A stretch of DNA of 64,000 nt from CAYPGJ01 sp964638515 (GTDB lineage: Bacteria; Planctomycetota; Phycisphaerae; Phycisphaerales; UBA1924), in contig CAZWZL010000006.1 of assembly GCA_964638515.1 (NCBI GenBank), positions 1 to 64,000 of the forward strand. The letters are read 5' to 3'. Under the pieces are notes generated by a model. That model worked only from the letters and a program-made list of their open reading frames with translations, searched no databases and was not told the DNA's origin. The translations under genes were made by a program, and so were the position numbers. How positions within the stretch are numbered: position 1 is the stretch's first letter; every line of letters starts with the position of its first letter. Below, piece by piece: positions 63,920 to 64,000 of this stretch.

Positions 63920-64000
63920 CCGATGACCATCCCGCCCACGGAACAACCCGCAACGCCGATCCAAGGCCAGCGCATGCGTCCACGCTCCATTGCCATCCCG

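Overview
The window is 64 kb of compact, clearly GC-rich bacterial chromosome. It carries about 57 protein genes, four tRNA genes, one decayed gene and one candidate structured RNA. No insertion sequence, phage, CRISPR array or rRNA is visible. The gene families suggest a Planctomycetota bacterium, probably of the Phycisphaerae. The signs are a planctomycete-style prepilin with a very long globular part, a HAF-repeat secreted protein ending in VNFADLNLVLS-like repeats, ECF sigma/membrane-protein pairs, a Gld-type ABC exporter with a DUF4340-like protein, and many secreted proteins of unknown function. This placement is inferred from families; no 16S or phylogeny was available.

Layout. 1-7000: histidine degradation (hutU end, hutG, hutI), split by a decayed HAF-repeat gene and a four-gene cassette (VOC, ArsR, SRPBCC, exported SRPBCC-YciI) with a clear promoter/operator. 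7000-17200: methionine aminopeptidase, M16 protease, tRNA-Leu and tRNA-Phe, an ECF sigma operon, an orphan OppC-OppD pair, a glycosyltransferase and a TPR protein. 17276-28300: valS, a lipoprotein with a gluzincin motif, a candidate 6S-like RNA, an MFS transporter, tRNA-Arg, ribH-nusB-ftsY, a UbiA-type prenyltransferase, and an MlaE permease behind a partner-switching STAS/anti-sigma pair. 28300-38700: guaA, aroB, a ParA ATPase fused to a glycogen-binding (CBM48) domain with a degenerate MinD/FlhG-like partner, a glycogen-synthase-like glycosyltransferase, prmC and a PAS-GAF-receiver protein. 38700-51000: the Gld-type exporter quartet, ribD, a divergent RNase HII-like protein, a 41-residue membrane peptide, a prepilin, tRNA-Leu, recA and murD. 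51000-64000: an M28 peptidase, a second ECF sigma pair, terC, putA, mnmA, a primary-type sigma factor, sodB and tilS.

Two signals stand out. First, about fifteen transcription-unit starts, most without a Shine-Dalgarno sequence, have a TANNNT-like -10 hexamer 6-10 bases before the start codon, most often exactly 6. That is the signature of leaderless mRNAs, and it fixes several start codons (ribH, murD, tilS, the TPR gene, the DUF4340-like gene). Second, the ParA-CBM48 fusion, its overlapping MinD-like partner and the convergent glycogen-synthase-like gene suggest a ParA-type system for positioning or partitioning polysaccharide granules.

The genes are tightly packed: ATGA, GTGA, TTGA and TGATG overlaps are common, and convergent pairs often overlap or nearly touch. 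Clear intrinsic terminators are few, mostly after small RNAs and the small membrane peptide.
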